From contig NZ_JAKIUR010000011.1 in NCBI RefSeq assembly GCF_021647475.1, positions 1 through 64,000 of the forward strand: DNA of 64,000 bases, given 5' to 3'. Positions 35,701-44,800 of the stretch are shown one piece after another (positions within the stretch are counted from its first letter, which is position 1; every line of letters starts with the position of its first letter). Both the position numbers and the translations under genes were made by a program. This DNA is from Lutibacter sp. GTDB taxonomy: Bacteria > Bacteroidota > Bacteroidia > Flavobacteriales > Flavobacteriaceae. The notes under the pieces were generated by a model. That model saw only the letters and a program-made list of their open reading frames with translations, ran no database searches and was not told where the DNA came from.

Positions 35701-36196
35701 ACAACAACCACCAAACCGTTTCCATATATTTTGGTTTGTAGGTTACATAAGGATCGTGCATATCTACCCAATGCCCCATTCGGCGCGTTAATTCTTCCCA
35801 AATATCGGTATAACGCATAACCGCTTTTTTACAAGCTTCATTGTATGCTTCAACGCTAATTTTTTTACCGATATCTTCTTTGGTAATTCCTAATTCTTTT
35901 TCAACACCTAATTCCACAGGTAAACCATGTGTATCCCAACCAGCTTTTCGTTTAACTTGAAAACCTTTTAAGGTTTTATAGCGGCAAAATATATCTTTTA
36001 TGGCTCTAGCCATTACATGATGAATACCTGGCAAACCGTTTGCAGAAGGTGGGCCTTCAAAAAACACAAAAGGTTTATTTTCATCACGGGTAGTTATACT
36101 TTTTTCGAAAATATGCTCTGCTTCCCAAAATGCTAAAGTTTCTTCTGCTACTTTAGTGAGGCTCAATCCTTTATATTCTCTAAACTTTTTACTCAT
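32789..36196 (-). CDS. ileS: Isoleucyl-tRNA synthetase
   Basis: A 1135-aa class I synthetase charging tRNA-Ile. It has HIGH-equivalent PGIHHVMARAIKDI near residue 56, the CP1 editing domain (TTPWTLPSNTAL, DDGTGIVHTAPTFGADD), the catalytic WFDSGSMPYAQW, KMSKR in LDKLGKKMSKRLGNAVDP, and the anticodon-binding domain. Length fits the long eukaryote-like IleRS common in Bacteroidota, and no insertions are seen, unlike leuS. Confidence 0.96.
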   Translation of the reverse strand: MSKKFREYKGLSLTKVAEETLAFWEAEHIFEKSITTRDENKPFVFFEGPPSANGLPGIHHVMARAIKDIFCRYKTLKGFQVKRKAGWDTHGLPVELGVEKELGITKEDIGKKISVEAYNEACKKAVMRYTDIWEELTRRMGHWVDMHDPYVTYKPKYMETVWWLLSQLYKKDLIYKGYTIQPYSPKAGTGLSSHELNQPGTYQDVTDTTVVAQFKAIKNTLPEVLKDVTGDIFFLAWTTTPWTLPSNTALTVGKKMDYVLVKSFNEYTFKPINVILAKALVAKQFTKKYFAVENEDELAAYKNNDKKIPFIIVKEFKGVDILESRYEQLMPYALPYQNPENAFRVIAGDFVTTDDGTGIVHTAPTFGADDAMVAKKAKPEVPPMLVLDNHGNPVPLVNLQGKFIKQMKEYAGKYVKNEYYVDEPAPERSLDVEIAIQLKEENKAFHVEKYRHSYPHCWRTDKPILYYPLDSWFIKVTDKRDRMFELNKTINWKPKSTGEGRFGNWLKNANDWNLSRSRYWGIPLPIWRTEDGTEEILIGSVEELKAEMQKAVKAGFMKSDIFDDFEVGNMTEENYDKIDLHKNVVDGITLVSASGKPMKREPDLIDVWFDSGSMPYAQWHYPFENKELIDDKKFYPADFIAEGVDQTRGWFYTLHAIGTMVFDSVAYKNVVSNGLVLDKLGKKMSKRLGNAVDPFETMDKFGPDATRWYMISNANPWDNLKFDIEGIDEVRRKFFGTLYNTYSFFSLYANLDNFTYAEDEIAIEKRPEIDRWVLSELNTLVKNVENFYEDYEPTKATRAIQNFVTENLSNWFVRLSRRRFWKGEYETDKISAYQTLYTCLVTVAKLGSPVAPFFMDNLYKDLIGVTGKEKFESVHLTNFPTYNKELVDSDLEHKMQQAQKISSMVLSLRKKEMIKVRQPLQRIMIPILDENDRKEILAVENLIKSEVNIKEIELIDDASGILVKTIKPNFKVLGPKFGKDMRLVAQAIQNLTQEDISIVEKQGNISLNINEKVVNLTLSEVEITSQDIEGWLVANQGGLTVALDVTITDELRNEGNARELVNRVQNLRKETGLDVTDKIKLVIQKNDILEQSIKANEQYIKTETLTNELVFIKNLEKGIEIAFDDVNTRILIEKV

Positions 36197-36291
36197 TTTT
36201 GCTACTATAAATCAATTAGTTTGCGAAATTACATATTTTATTGAAAATAACCGTACATAAAATCACGAAATACTGCTCTAAAATCTTTAAA

Positions 36292-37032
36292 TTATAAACC
36301 TCTTTCTTTTTGGATAAGATCATATGCTTTTTGCACTTCCTTAAATTTTTCTTCAGCTCCTTTTTTAAGTTGTTCTCCTAAATGTTGCAGTTTATCTGGG
36401 TGATATTTTTTAGCCATTTTTCTATACGCTTTTTTAACTTCAATATCCGTTGCTGATTTTTCTATTCCCAATATTCTATACGAACTATCTGAACTATCAT
36501 AAAACATAGCTTTAATAGATTCAAAATCATAAGAACTTACCCCTAAATAGCCTGATATATTTTTAATTACATCAACTTCTACTTCTGAAACAAAACCATC
36601 TGCTTTAGCAATTCCAAATAAAAAATGGACTAATTGCAAACGAGATGCATGCGTTATATTTTGTCGAATTTGCAAACATACTTGACGAGTAGAAATTTTA
36701 TTGCTTTTTATAAATCCTTTAAATAATTTAAAAGCATTAGCAGCACGTTCTTCTCCATACATTCGTTTAAAATGATTTCTAACAAACACCAATTCTGTTT
36801 CATTAACTTTCCCATCAGCCTTAATTACTAAAGAAGATAAAATAAGTAAACTAATTTCAAAATCGCCTGCTTGTGTATTTACACTACTGGTTTTAAATTG
36901 TTTAGCTCGTTCAACATCTTCTTTTGAAAAACCACTAATAAAGCTTCCAACTGCATAACCTAAAACACTACCAATTGGACCACCTAATGAAAATCCAAGT
37001 CCAGCACCTAACCATTTTAAAAAATTTCCCAT
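36292..37032 (-). CDS. TerB-like/DnaJ-domain protein (DjlA-like)
   Basis: A 246-aa protein: hydrophobic Gly-rich N-terminal segment (WLGAGLGFSLGGPIGSVLGYAVGSFISG), a TerB-like helical domain (about 55-165, LVIKADGKVNETELVFVRNHF ... FGIAKADGFVSEVEVD), and a C-terminal J domain (about 178-240) with intact HPD in KKYHPDKLQHLG. It likely recruits DnaK at the membrane. It is upstream of ileS on the same strand. Confidence 0.88.
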   Translation of the reverse strand: MGNFLKWLGAGLGFSLGGPIGSVLGYAVGSFISGFSKEDVERAKQFKTSSVNTQAGDFEISLLILSSLVIKADGKVNETELVFVRNHFKRMYGEERAANAFKLFKGFIKSNKISTRQVCLQIRQNITHASRLQLVHFLFGIAKADGFVSEVEVDVIKNISGYLGVSSYDFESIKAMFYDSSDSSYRILGIEKSATDIEVKKAYRKMAKKYHPDKLQHLGEQLKKGAEEKFKEVQKAYDLIQKERGL

Positions 37033-37135
37033 ATTTGTTTTTAAAGTTGCAAAGATACAAGTATTACCTTTCTTTATAAAATAGCGTAAGCTTTTTATCG
37101 TTAAAAAATTTATAAATTTTAAGAACTAAAACTAG

Positions 37136-37143
37136 TATATTTG
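37136..37143 (+). promoter_or_regulatory. -7 box of the bacilliredoxin gene
   Basis: TATATTTG, exact TAnnTTTG, 32 bp before the start codon. Confidence 0.55.
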
Positions 37144-37175
37144 CGTTTTAAAATATCTAACTAAAAAATAAAAAT

Positions 37176-37586
37176 ATGTATCCACCAGAATTAGTAAAAC
37201 CAATGCAAGAAGAATTAGAAAATGCAGGTTTTACCTCATTACATACTTCTAAAGAAGTAACTAATGCTTTAAAAAAAGAAGGAACCACTTTAATTATGGT
37301 AAATTCAGTTTGTGGTTGTGCTGCAGGTTCTGCACGCCCAGGAGTAATTTCATCTTTACAATTTGATAAAATACCAAATCAATTGGTAACCGTTTTTGCT
37401 GGCGTAGATGCTGAAGCAACAGCAACAGCTCGTGAAAATATGATTCCGTTTCCACCATCATCACCAGCAATTGCTTTGTTTAAAGATGGCGAATTGGTTC
37501 ATATGTTAGAACGTCATCATATTGAAGGAAGACCTGCGGAAGTTATTGCGGCTAATTTGGCTGCTGCTTACGATGAGTTTTGTTAA
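37176..37586 (+). CDS. Bacilliredoxin (BrxA/BrxB, YphP/YqiW family)
   Basis: This 136-aa thioredoxin-fold protein has the family CGC active site in VNSVCGCAAGSARPG, then FAGVDAEATATAR and PPSSPAIALFKDGELVHMLERHHIEGRPAEVI, and a C-terminal Cys. The family removes bacillithiol from mixed disulfides. Monocistronic with its own promoter. Confidence 0.92.
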   Translation: MYPPELVKPMQEELENAGFTSLHTSKEVTNALKKEGTTLIMVNSVCGCAAGSARPGVISSLQFDKIPNQLVTVFAGVDAEATATARENMIPFPPSSPAIALFKDGELVHMLERHHIEGRPAEVIAANLAAAYDEFC

Positions 37587-37650
37587 ATTACTTAATTAAT
37601 TTTTATAGTTCAAATCTTTTGAATAAATTGAGATTATAAAAATTAATAGC

Positions 37651-38040
37651 ATGAAAAAATTTAAACTTTTATTTAAAACGATTGTTATTTTAACAATCGT
37701 TTTTGGTTGCTCCAATAATTCTGATACTTCTCAGGAAGAAGATTTAGCAGCGTTAACACTTTTAAATAATAATATTGAGCAATTAATTTCCGCAGGAACT
37801 TGTTCAGAAAATACGAATTGTGATTTTATAGCCTTTGGAAGCAAAGCTTGTGGAGGTCCAAAAAGTTATTTGATTTACAGCACTTCCATAAATGTTGAAT
37901 TATTAAAAGAAAAAGTAGCTGAATACAACTTAAAAGAAGATTTATATAATAAAAAGTGGGGCATTTTTTCTGACTGTACTGTAGTTTCACCTCCTACCAG
38001 CGTTGAATGTATTAATGGAAAGTGCACCGCTATTTACTAA
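37651..38040 (+). CDS. Small cysteine-rich lipoprotein, function unknown
   Basis: A 129-aa protein with a lipoprotein signal (TIVILTIVFGCSNNSD) and a mature domain containing six further Cys (ISAGTCSENTNCDF, GSKACGGPKSYLIYS, FSDCTVV, SVECINGKCTAIY), probably disulfide-bonded in the periplasm or on the outer membrane. I recognise the GSKACGGP style from flavobacterial hypothetical lipoproteins, but no function is known to me. Lies 65 bp after the bacilliredoxin gene. Confidence 0.75.
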   Translation: MKKFKLLFKTIVILTIVFGCSNNSDTSQEEDLAALTLLNNNIEQLISAGTCSENTNCDFIAFGSKACGGPKSYLIYSTSINVELLKEKVAEYNLKEDLYNKKWGIFSDCTVVSPPTSVECINGKCTAIY

Positions 38041-38138
38041 TATTTCAACTATTTATTGACAAAGTTACATCAACCTGAACCTGCCAGCCACAGGTAAACT
38101 TAATTTAGGTTTTCATAACAACTCACATTCAAAATAGT

Positions 38139-38168
38139 GAGATTCTGAAATAAATTCAGAATGACACC
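38139..38168. repeat. REP-like palindrome after the Cys-rich lipoprotein gene
   Basis: GAGATTCTGAA...TTCAGAATGAC (arms ATTCTGAA 38142-38149 and TTCAGAAT 38155-38162) is one unit of the dispersed intergenic repeat family in this window. Confidence 0.75.
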
Positions 38169-38203
38169 CTTATTATTTTCTTAAATTTTTCTACTTTTAA
38201 ACC

Positions 38204-38857
38204 ATGAATAAAGAACAAATTATTAACAACACTAAAACATTTGTACAGCAAACCTTAAAAAATGCTGAAGGAGGTCATGATTGGTTTCATATTTTACGGG
38301 TTTGGAATAATGCTAAATTAATAGCAAAAGATGAAAATGTTGATAATTTTATTGTGGAATTAGGTGCTTTATTACATGATATTGCCGATTCTAAATTTAA
38401 TAATGGCGATGAAACTGTTGGTCCTAAAATGGCTCAAGAATTTTTAGAAAATCAACATGTGGAAAATGCTATAATTGAACATGTGGAAAATATTATAACT
38501 AATATTTCTTTTAAAGGTGGAAATTTTAAACAACAATTTAATTCTCCTGAACTTAAAGTGATACAAGATGCTGATAGGTTGGATGCTATTGGTGCGATAG
38601 GAATTGCAAGATGTTTTAATTATGGAGGTTTTAAAAACAGAACCTTGTACAATCCTGAAATTCCACCGAAATTAAATCAGACTAAAGAGGAATATAAACA
38701 TTCTAAGGCTCCAACTATTAATCATTTTTACGAAAAATTATTGCTTTTAAAAGAAAGAATGAACACAAAAACCGGTAAAAAAATTGCAGAAGAAAGACAT
38801 GTTTATATGGAGGTTTTTCTTCAGCAGTTTTATGATGAATGGAATGGTAAAAAGTAA
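38204..38857 (+). CDS. HD-domain phosphohydrolase
   Basis: A 217-aa metal-dependent phosphohydrolase of the HD superfamily (YedJ-like). Motif residues are His of GGHDWFHILRVW, the HD pair in LGALLHDIADSKF, and the late Asp in VIQDADRLDAIGAIGIARCF. Substrate unknown; relatives act on nucleotides. Cytoplasmic, no partner genes. Confidence 0.9.
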   Translation: MNKEQIINNTKTFVQQTLKNAEGGHDWFHILRVWNNAKLIAKDENVDNFIVELGALLHDIADSKFNNGDETVGPKMAQEFLENQHVENAIIEHVENIITNISFKGGNFKQQFNSPELKVIQDADRLDAIGAIGIARCFNYGGFKNRTLYNPEIPPKLNQTKEEYKHSKAPTINHFYEKLLLLKERMNTKTGKKIAEERHVYMEVFLQQFYDEWNGKK

Positions 38858-39188
38858 ACAGTACTTAGTAACAACCTAAGTTCTATATAAGAAAATAAAT
38901 ACTGGATTGAAAATCAACAAGCTACGTCATTGCGATGGATGAAGCAAAGCGAAATGAGGAAGCAATCTCATTTTTATGAAAAAGATTGCTTTAAATTATA
39001 GCACTACATTTATAATTTTCGCAATGACATTTTGATTTTCAGTTGTTTAAAGTAAATCCTTAGGTCGAACTCAGGTTAACAGTATACAGTTAAAATGGTA
39101 TTACCTATTTAATCATCATCTTTTATAATTTGTTTAATTTAAAGATTGTCATAGTTATGACATCATCAGCAATAACAGCTTCTAAATT
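38858..39188. repeat. 331-bp intergenic region with a long interrupted inverted repeat
   Basis: No gene is seen. GTCATTGCGA (38926-38935) pairs with TCGCAATGAC (39019-39028), flanked by further complementary GAAAATCAA (38909-38917) and TTGATTTTC (39032-39040); inner parts GAAGCAATCTCAT and AGATTGCTTT also pair. It is a member of the intergenic repeat types common in Flavobacteriaceae. Confidence 0.65.
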
Positions 39189-39965
39189 TTACTCAAAATT
39201 AGGTTTGCGTTTTTCTAAAAAAGCAGTTGTTCCTTCCTTAAAATCATGCGTTCCAAAAGCTTTTCCAAATTGTTCAATTTCAACATTAAATCCGTTTACG
39301 CCAGTTTCAAAATTTGCATTTACTGATTTAATTACTGCTGCAATTGATGTTGAAGAATTCCAAACAATTTTTGAGGCTAATTTTTCACATAATGAAAGTA
39401 GTTCATCTAATTCAACTACATAATTTACCAATCCCCATTCTTTAGCTTCTACCGCAGAAATCATTCCTGCAGTCATTATCATTTCCATAGCTTTTCCTTT
39501 TCCTACCAACTGAGGCAAACGTTGTGTGCCTCCATAACCTGGAATAACGCCTAAACTAACTTCGGGTAAACCCATTTTAGCATTTAAACTTGCCACTCTA
39601 AAATGCGAAGCCATGGCTAATTCCAATCCTCCTCCTAAAGCAAAACCATTAACTGCAGCAATAACTGGTGTGGATAAGTTTTGAATAAAATCAAATAGTA
39701 ATTCTTGACCACTTCTAGCTAATTCAGCTCCCTCAGACTCATTAAAATCTGCAAATTCTGAAATATCTGCACCAGCAACAAAAGCTTTTTCACCGCTTCC
39801 TGTTATAATAATTGCTTTTATTTGTTTGTCTTTTTCTAAACTAAAAAAAGCATCGTGCAATTCACTAATAGTTTCTTTGTTTAACGCGTTTAATTTTGAC
39901 GGTCTATTCACCGTTACAATAGCATAATTTTCTTTCCTGTCAATTAGTAAATTATTATAATTCAT
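39189..39965 (-). CDS. Enoyl-CoA hydratase/isomerase (crotonase) family protein
   Basis: A 258-aa crotonase. The oxyanion-hole segments are GEKAFVAGADISEF and NGFALGGGLELAMA, with both catalytic Glu positions filled (GGGLELAM and GLPEVSLGVIPGYGGTQRL), so it should hydrate short 2-enoyl-CoAs, for instance crotonyl-CoA. It is 3 bp after the histidine kinase gene on the same strand, an association without obvious functional logic. Confidence 0.9.
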   Translation of the reverse strand: MNYNNLLIDRKENYAIVTVNRPSKLNALNKETISELHDAFFSLEKDKQIKAIIITGSGEKAFVAGADISEFADFNESEGAELARSGQELLFDFIQNLSTPVIAAVNGFALGGGLELAMASHFRVASLNAKMGLPEVSLGVIPGYGGTQRLPQLVGKGKAMEMIMTAGMISAVEAKEWGLVNYVVELDELLSLCEKLASKIVWNSSTSIAAVIKSVNANFETGVNGFNVEIEQFGKAFGTHDFKEGTTAFLEKRKPNFE

Positions 39966-39968
39966 ATG

Positions 39969-41423
39969 TTATTTTTTAGGTAATATAATTTTAAAAACAG
40001 TTCCTTTATTAAGCTGTGATGAAAAACTTATAGATCCTCCGTAAGTTTCTACAATATTTTTAACCATAGGCAATCCTAAACCCATACCACTTGACTTAGT
40101 AGTAAATTTAGGCTCAAATACTTTTGCTTTATCCTCTTCAGAAATTCCTTGTCCGTTATCGGCAACTTTTATAATTACTTCTTTTTCAGTTTCATCTACA
40201 GTAATTTCAATTTTTTTAATTTCTACTTCTGCTAAAGCTTGTGTTGCATTTTTTACCAAGTTAGTTACAATCCTTATTAATTGTGTTTTATCTAACTCCG
40301 CTTGAATAATTTTTTTCTTAGGAAAATAAGCAATATAATCTTCAATAAAAATATCTAAAACATGTTTAACAACTTCCACCACATTTAATTCTTCTCTATT
40401 TTGTGTTGGCATTTTTGCAAAATCTGAAAAGGCTGAAGCAATAGAACTCATGGTATCTATTTGTTGAATTAAGGTTTTACTAAATTCATTTATTTTATTA
40501 TGAATTTCAGGATCTTCAGGATTAAATTTTCGTTGAAAACTTTGTATGGTAAGTCGCATAGGAGTTAGCGGATTTTTAATTTCATGTGCTACTTGTTTTG
40601 CCATTTCTCTCCAAGCTTGTTCTCGTTCTCCTTGTGCTAATTTTACCGCACTTTCTTCCAATTCATCAACCATAGCATTATACGCATTTACTAAAGTAAA
40701 AATTTCTGAACTCGAATTTTTTAGTATAATTTTCTCATTCTGTTTATTCAACCTAGTGTGTTTAATTTTAAGTGTAATAGCTTTAAGATTTCTAGTAATA
40801 TAACTGGATATAAAATAAGCTAACAATATGGCTAAACCAAACATTAGCACGTAAACCAAAGCTAAACGCATTAAAAACTCCTCTAAATCTTTGTTTTGAA
40901 CAGAATTATCTTGAACATATTGTAGATTTAAAATGCCTATCGGTTTAAATTTAGTATCTGTTAAATAGGTATATGACGATTGTAAGCTAGAGTTTTTAAC
41001 TATTTTGGTGTTTACCAGATGATGATTATAAGCTGATTCAATGAAGTTCAAAACGGTATCTGATAATACGGAAGGTGCATCGCTTTTTACAAAACCAGCA
41101 TGTGAGCTTTTAGCAAGTTTACCATCTAAAGCATAAATATTGATTTCGAGGTTTTCAATATTTGCTATTTCATAAATTTTATCTTTAAAAATATATTGTA
41201 AATATTTTGTTTCTAAAGGAAATGTATTCCCGCTATTTAACCAATAATTTATAGCCGATTTTACAGAGGTTTCCTTTCGTGCTAATCGTCCTTTATTATA
41301 TTCGTTAGTTTGTTCTTTATATTGATATATGGTAACCGCAGCAATTAATACTGACGCCAACAATACTAAAAAAATCATTGATAAAAATATGCGAATCCGT
41401 AATGAAAGTTGTTTAATTTTCAT
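39969..41423 (-). CDS. Membrane sensor histidine kinase (NtrY-like layout)
   Basis: A 484-aa kinase: transmembrane helix 1 (about 10-32), periplasmic sensor (33-185), helix 2 (186-208), HAMP-like linker (209-260), HisKA with phospho-acceptor His280 in AKQVAHEIKNPLTPMRL, and HATPase (N box NLVKNATQAL, G1 DNGQGI, G2 GMGLGLPMV). All catalytic motifs are intact. No response regulator is nearby, so it is an orphan; signal unknown. Confidence 0.92.
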   Translation of the reverse strand: MKIKQLSLRIRIFLSMIFLVLLASVLIAAVTIYQYKEQTNEYNKGRLARKETSVKSAINYWLNSGNTFPLETKYLQYIFKDKIYEIANIENLEINIYALDGKLAKSSHAGFVKSDAPSVLSDTVLNFIESAYNHHLVNTKIVKNSSLQSSYTYLTDTKFKPIGILNLQYVQDNSVQNKDLEEFLMRLALVYVLMFGLAILLAYFISSYITRNLKAITLKIKHTRLNKQNEKIILKNSSSEIFTLVNAYNAMVDELEESAVKLAQGEREQAWREMAKQVAHEIKNPLTPMRLTIQSFQRKFNPEDPEIHNKINEFSKTLIQQIDTMSSIASAFSDFAKMPTQNREELNVVEVVKHVLDIFIEDYIAYFPKKKIIQAELDKTQLIRIVTNLVKNATQALAEVEIKKIEITVDETEKEVIIKVADNGQGISEEDKAKVFEPKFTTKSSGMGLGLPMVKNIVETYGGSISFSSQLNKGTVFKIILPKK

Positions 41424-41489
41424 GGTTATATTTGAAGTAAATATACTGATTATTTAACAGCCTATTCAACAATAAATATACCAAACATT

Positions 41490-41747
41490 TTATTTATAAC
41501 GAACTTTAAAAATAATAATAATTAAAGTTAAAATCACGGTTATACTATTTGCAAGAATCAAAGAAAGACTATTTAAATAAATGCCATATAACAACCACAA
41601 ACTAATTCCAATAGCCATAACAATGTACATAGTTAACGAAATATTTTCAACTGATTTTGTTTTCCAAGTTTTATACACTTGAGGTACATATGCCGATGTT
41701 GTTAAAACCGCTGCTATAAGTCCTATTATTTCGTTTTTATCTATCAT
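41490..41747 (-). CDS. SemiSWEET-type sugar transporter (PQ-loop)
   Basis: An 85-aa, three-helix protein with the SemiSWEET signature: IIGLIAAVLTTSAYVPQVYKTWKTKSVENISLTMYIVMAIG, including the PQ motif in helix 1 and a conserved Asn in the third helix (LANSITVIL). These proteins dimerise to carry sugars across the inner membrane. Substrate not assignable. Confidence 0.9.
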   Translation of the reverse strand: MIDKNEIIGLIAAVLTTSAYVPQVYKTWKTKSVENISLTMYIVMAIGISLWLLYGIYLNSLSLILANSITVILTLIIIIFKVRYK

Positions 41748-41872
41748 TTTCTTACTTTTTCAATAATAATTGAGCAAGCCTGTAGTTTAACCTTGACTGA
41801 AATTTATTTTGATTATTCTAAAACAATTTCTGCTTTTGCAGGAATGTCATTTTAAACATTAGTTATCAATGG

Positions 41873-44800
41873 TTACCCAACAATATTCACAATTTTACCT
41901 GGTACAACAATTACTTTTTTAGGAGTTCTTCCTTGTAATTGAGCTTGTGTTTTTTTATGAGCCATCACCGCTTTTTCAATTTGTTCTTTACTCATATCCA
42001 AAGGCAATTCCATTTTAAATCGCATTTTACCATTAAATGAAATTGGATATTCTTTGCTGCTTTCTACTAAATAAGTCGCATTAAAAATTGGAAAATCAAC
42101 TTTTGAAATAGATTCAGTATGACCTAATTTTCTCCATAATTCTTCCGAAATATGAGGTGCGTAAGGTTCAATAATTATTGCTAAAGGTTCTAAAATTACT
42201 CGTTTATTACATTTTAACGCCGTAAGTTCATTAACAGCAATCATAAAGGTAGAAACTGAAGTATTGAATGAAAAATTTTCAATATCTTCTTCTACTTTTT
42301 TTATGGTTTTGTGAAGTGTTTTTAATTCTTCTTTAGTTGGCTCTTCATCAGAAACAGAAAATTCATTATTTACAATATATAACTTCCATAATTTTTTCAA
42401 GAAACTAAAAACTCCTGAAATACCAGATGTTTTCCATGGTTTTGATTGTTCTAACGGTCCTAAAAACATTTCAAATAATCGTAAACTATCAGCTCCATAT
42501 TCTTCACAAATAGCATCAGGATTTACAACATTGTATTTAGATTTAGACATTTTTTCAACTTCACGTCCAACAATATATTTATCCCCTCCTAAATCCTCCC
42601 CAAAGGGAAGGACTTTATTTTCGCTATTAACTCCCTTTCCTTTGGAAAGGGTTGGAGATAGGATTTTTCCATTTTCTCCAATAAATTCAGCATTTTTAAA
42701 TTCAGGTCGCCATTTTTTAAATCCTTCAATATCTAATTCATCAGAACTATTCACTAAAGAAACATCCACATGAATCGGAGTAAAATTCGACCAAATATTC
42801 GTTTCTTTTGATTTAGAAATTTCAGTTTGTCTCAATAATTCTGTTGGATCTATTTTAACCTCTTTTCCTGCTTTTTCAATAGTGCTTCTTTCTGCAATAA
42901 TTTTATCCATTGTAGGTTTACTAACAAAAATTATTTTTTTTGTTTTATCATCTTCATGATTGTTGTATTCCCAACGATATGCAAATGCGCTTGTACCTGT
43001 AATCATTCCTTGATTAATCAGTTTTTTTGCATACTCATCAACAGGTAAAATACCTTTATCAAATAAGAATTTTTGCCAAAAACGAGAATACAATAAATGT
43101 CCGGTTGCATGTTCGCTACCTCCAATGTATAAATCAACATCACGCCAATAATTTACCGCTTCTTTACTCACAAATTCATCTGGATTATTAGCATCCATAT
43201 AACGATTAAAGTAAGATGAACTTCCTGCCCAACCTGGCATAGTATTTAGTTCAAGTGGATAAATTCCATTATCCTGATGAGACCCTTCAACTTCGCTCAG
43301 GGTGACAAGTTCATTACTTACAACTTCATTTTTATTAACATCCCAAGCCCAAACGGTTGCATTTCCTAAAGGTGGTTTTCCATCTTCCGTTGGTAAATAC
43401 TTTTCTACTTTTGGTAAAACAATTGGCAAATATTTGCTGTCAATCATTTGTGGCAATCCGTTTTTATAATACACAGGAAAAGGTTCTCCCCAATAACGTT
43501 GGCGACTAAAAACCGCATCACGCAAACGATAATTAATTTTTCCGTAACCAAATCCTTTTTGTTCAATTTCAAAAATAACTCGTTTCATCGCTTTTTTATA
43601 GGACAATCCATTTAAAAAATCTGAATTTGCAATTACTGTTGTTCCTTTATCTATAAATGCTTCCGTTGAAATATCAACGTTTTCAAAAATATTTGGAATA
43701 TCTAAACCAAAATGTTTAGCAAAAGCATAATCGCGTTCATCACCGCAAGGTACTGCCATTACCGCACCCGTACCATAACCGGCTAATACATAATCTCCAA
43801 TCCAAATTGGAATTTTTTTACCTGTAAAAGGATGCAATGCATAAGCTCCTGTAAAAACACCAGAAATGGTTTTTACATCAGCCATTCGTTCTAATTCACT
43901 TCGTTTTGAAGTAGCTTTTACGTATGCTTCCACTTTATCTTTTTGTGCCGAAGTTGTAATTTTAGTTACCAATTCATGCTCTGGAGCTAAGGTCATAAAA
44001 CTTACTCCGAAAATAGTATCAGGACGTGTGGTAAAAACATCTATCCTCTCCCCAGGCCCCTCTCCTATGGAAAGGGGAGCTTTTTCAAGTTCCTCTTTTA
44101 TTTCTAGTAGAACTTTATTTAAGTCTCCTAGTGCTTCTTCATTTTTAAAACGAAGAACTTTATATCCTAAATTTTCTAAAATTTTTGTTCTTTCTGCATC
44201 TTTTTCAACTTGAGTATCATGAATTTTTCCGTCAACTTCAATAATTATCTTTTTAGATAAACAAACAAAATCAACTATAAAATCATCTATTAAATGTTGT
44301 TGTCTAAATTTACAATCTAATTTTTTACTTTTTAAACTAGCCCATAAAACAGCTTCCGCTTCTGTTGGATTAGCCCTCATTTCTTTTGCTTTTTCCAATA
44401 ACAAATGAGAATTATTTCTACCAGTCATATAGCCAAATTCCTGAGAAGAATTTTCTTCCCCTTTGGGGAAGGGTAGGATGGGGAAAGAAACCATGGCTCC
44501 TTCTGAACGACCAATCCAATAGGTTTGTGAATCTTTTAATGGTTGAGGCCAATCAATTTTATCTAAACCATCTAATAATCGTTGTGCATAAGCAGTAATA
44601 CGCATACTCCATTGCATCATTTTTTTACGAATTACAGGATAACCTCCTCGTTCAGAAACGCCATTTACAATTTCGTCATTTGCTAAAACGGTTCCTAATT
44701 GCGGACACCAATTTACTTGTGTTTCAGATAAAAATGTTAAACGGTATTTTAATAGTATTTTTTGTTTTTCTTCTTCTGAATAATTGTTCCAATCTTCAGC

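Noticed and set aside
39130..39423. 97-aa plus-strand ORF overlapping the crotonase 3' end
   Set aside because: Mostly antisense to the crotonase, with no recognisable domain.
44045..44482. The LeuRS insertion as an intein
   Set aside because: There is no Cys/Ser/Thr plus His-Asn junction chemistry at the insertion edges and no Hint-type domain. DUF559 flanked by translated repeats explains the segment better.
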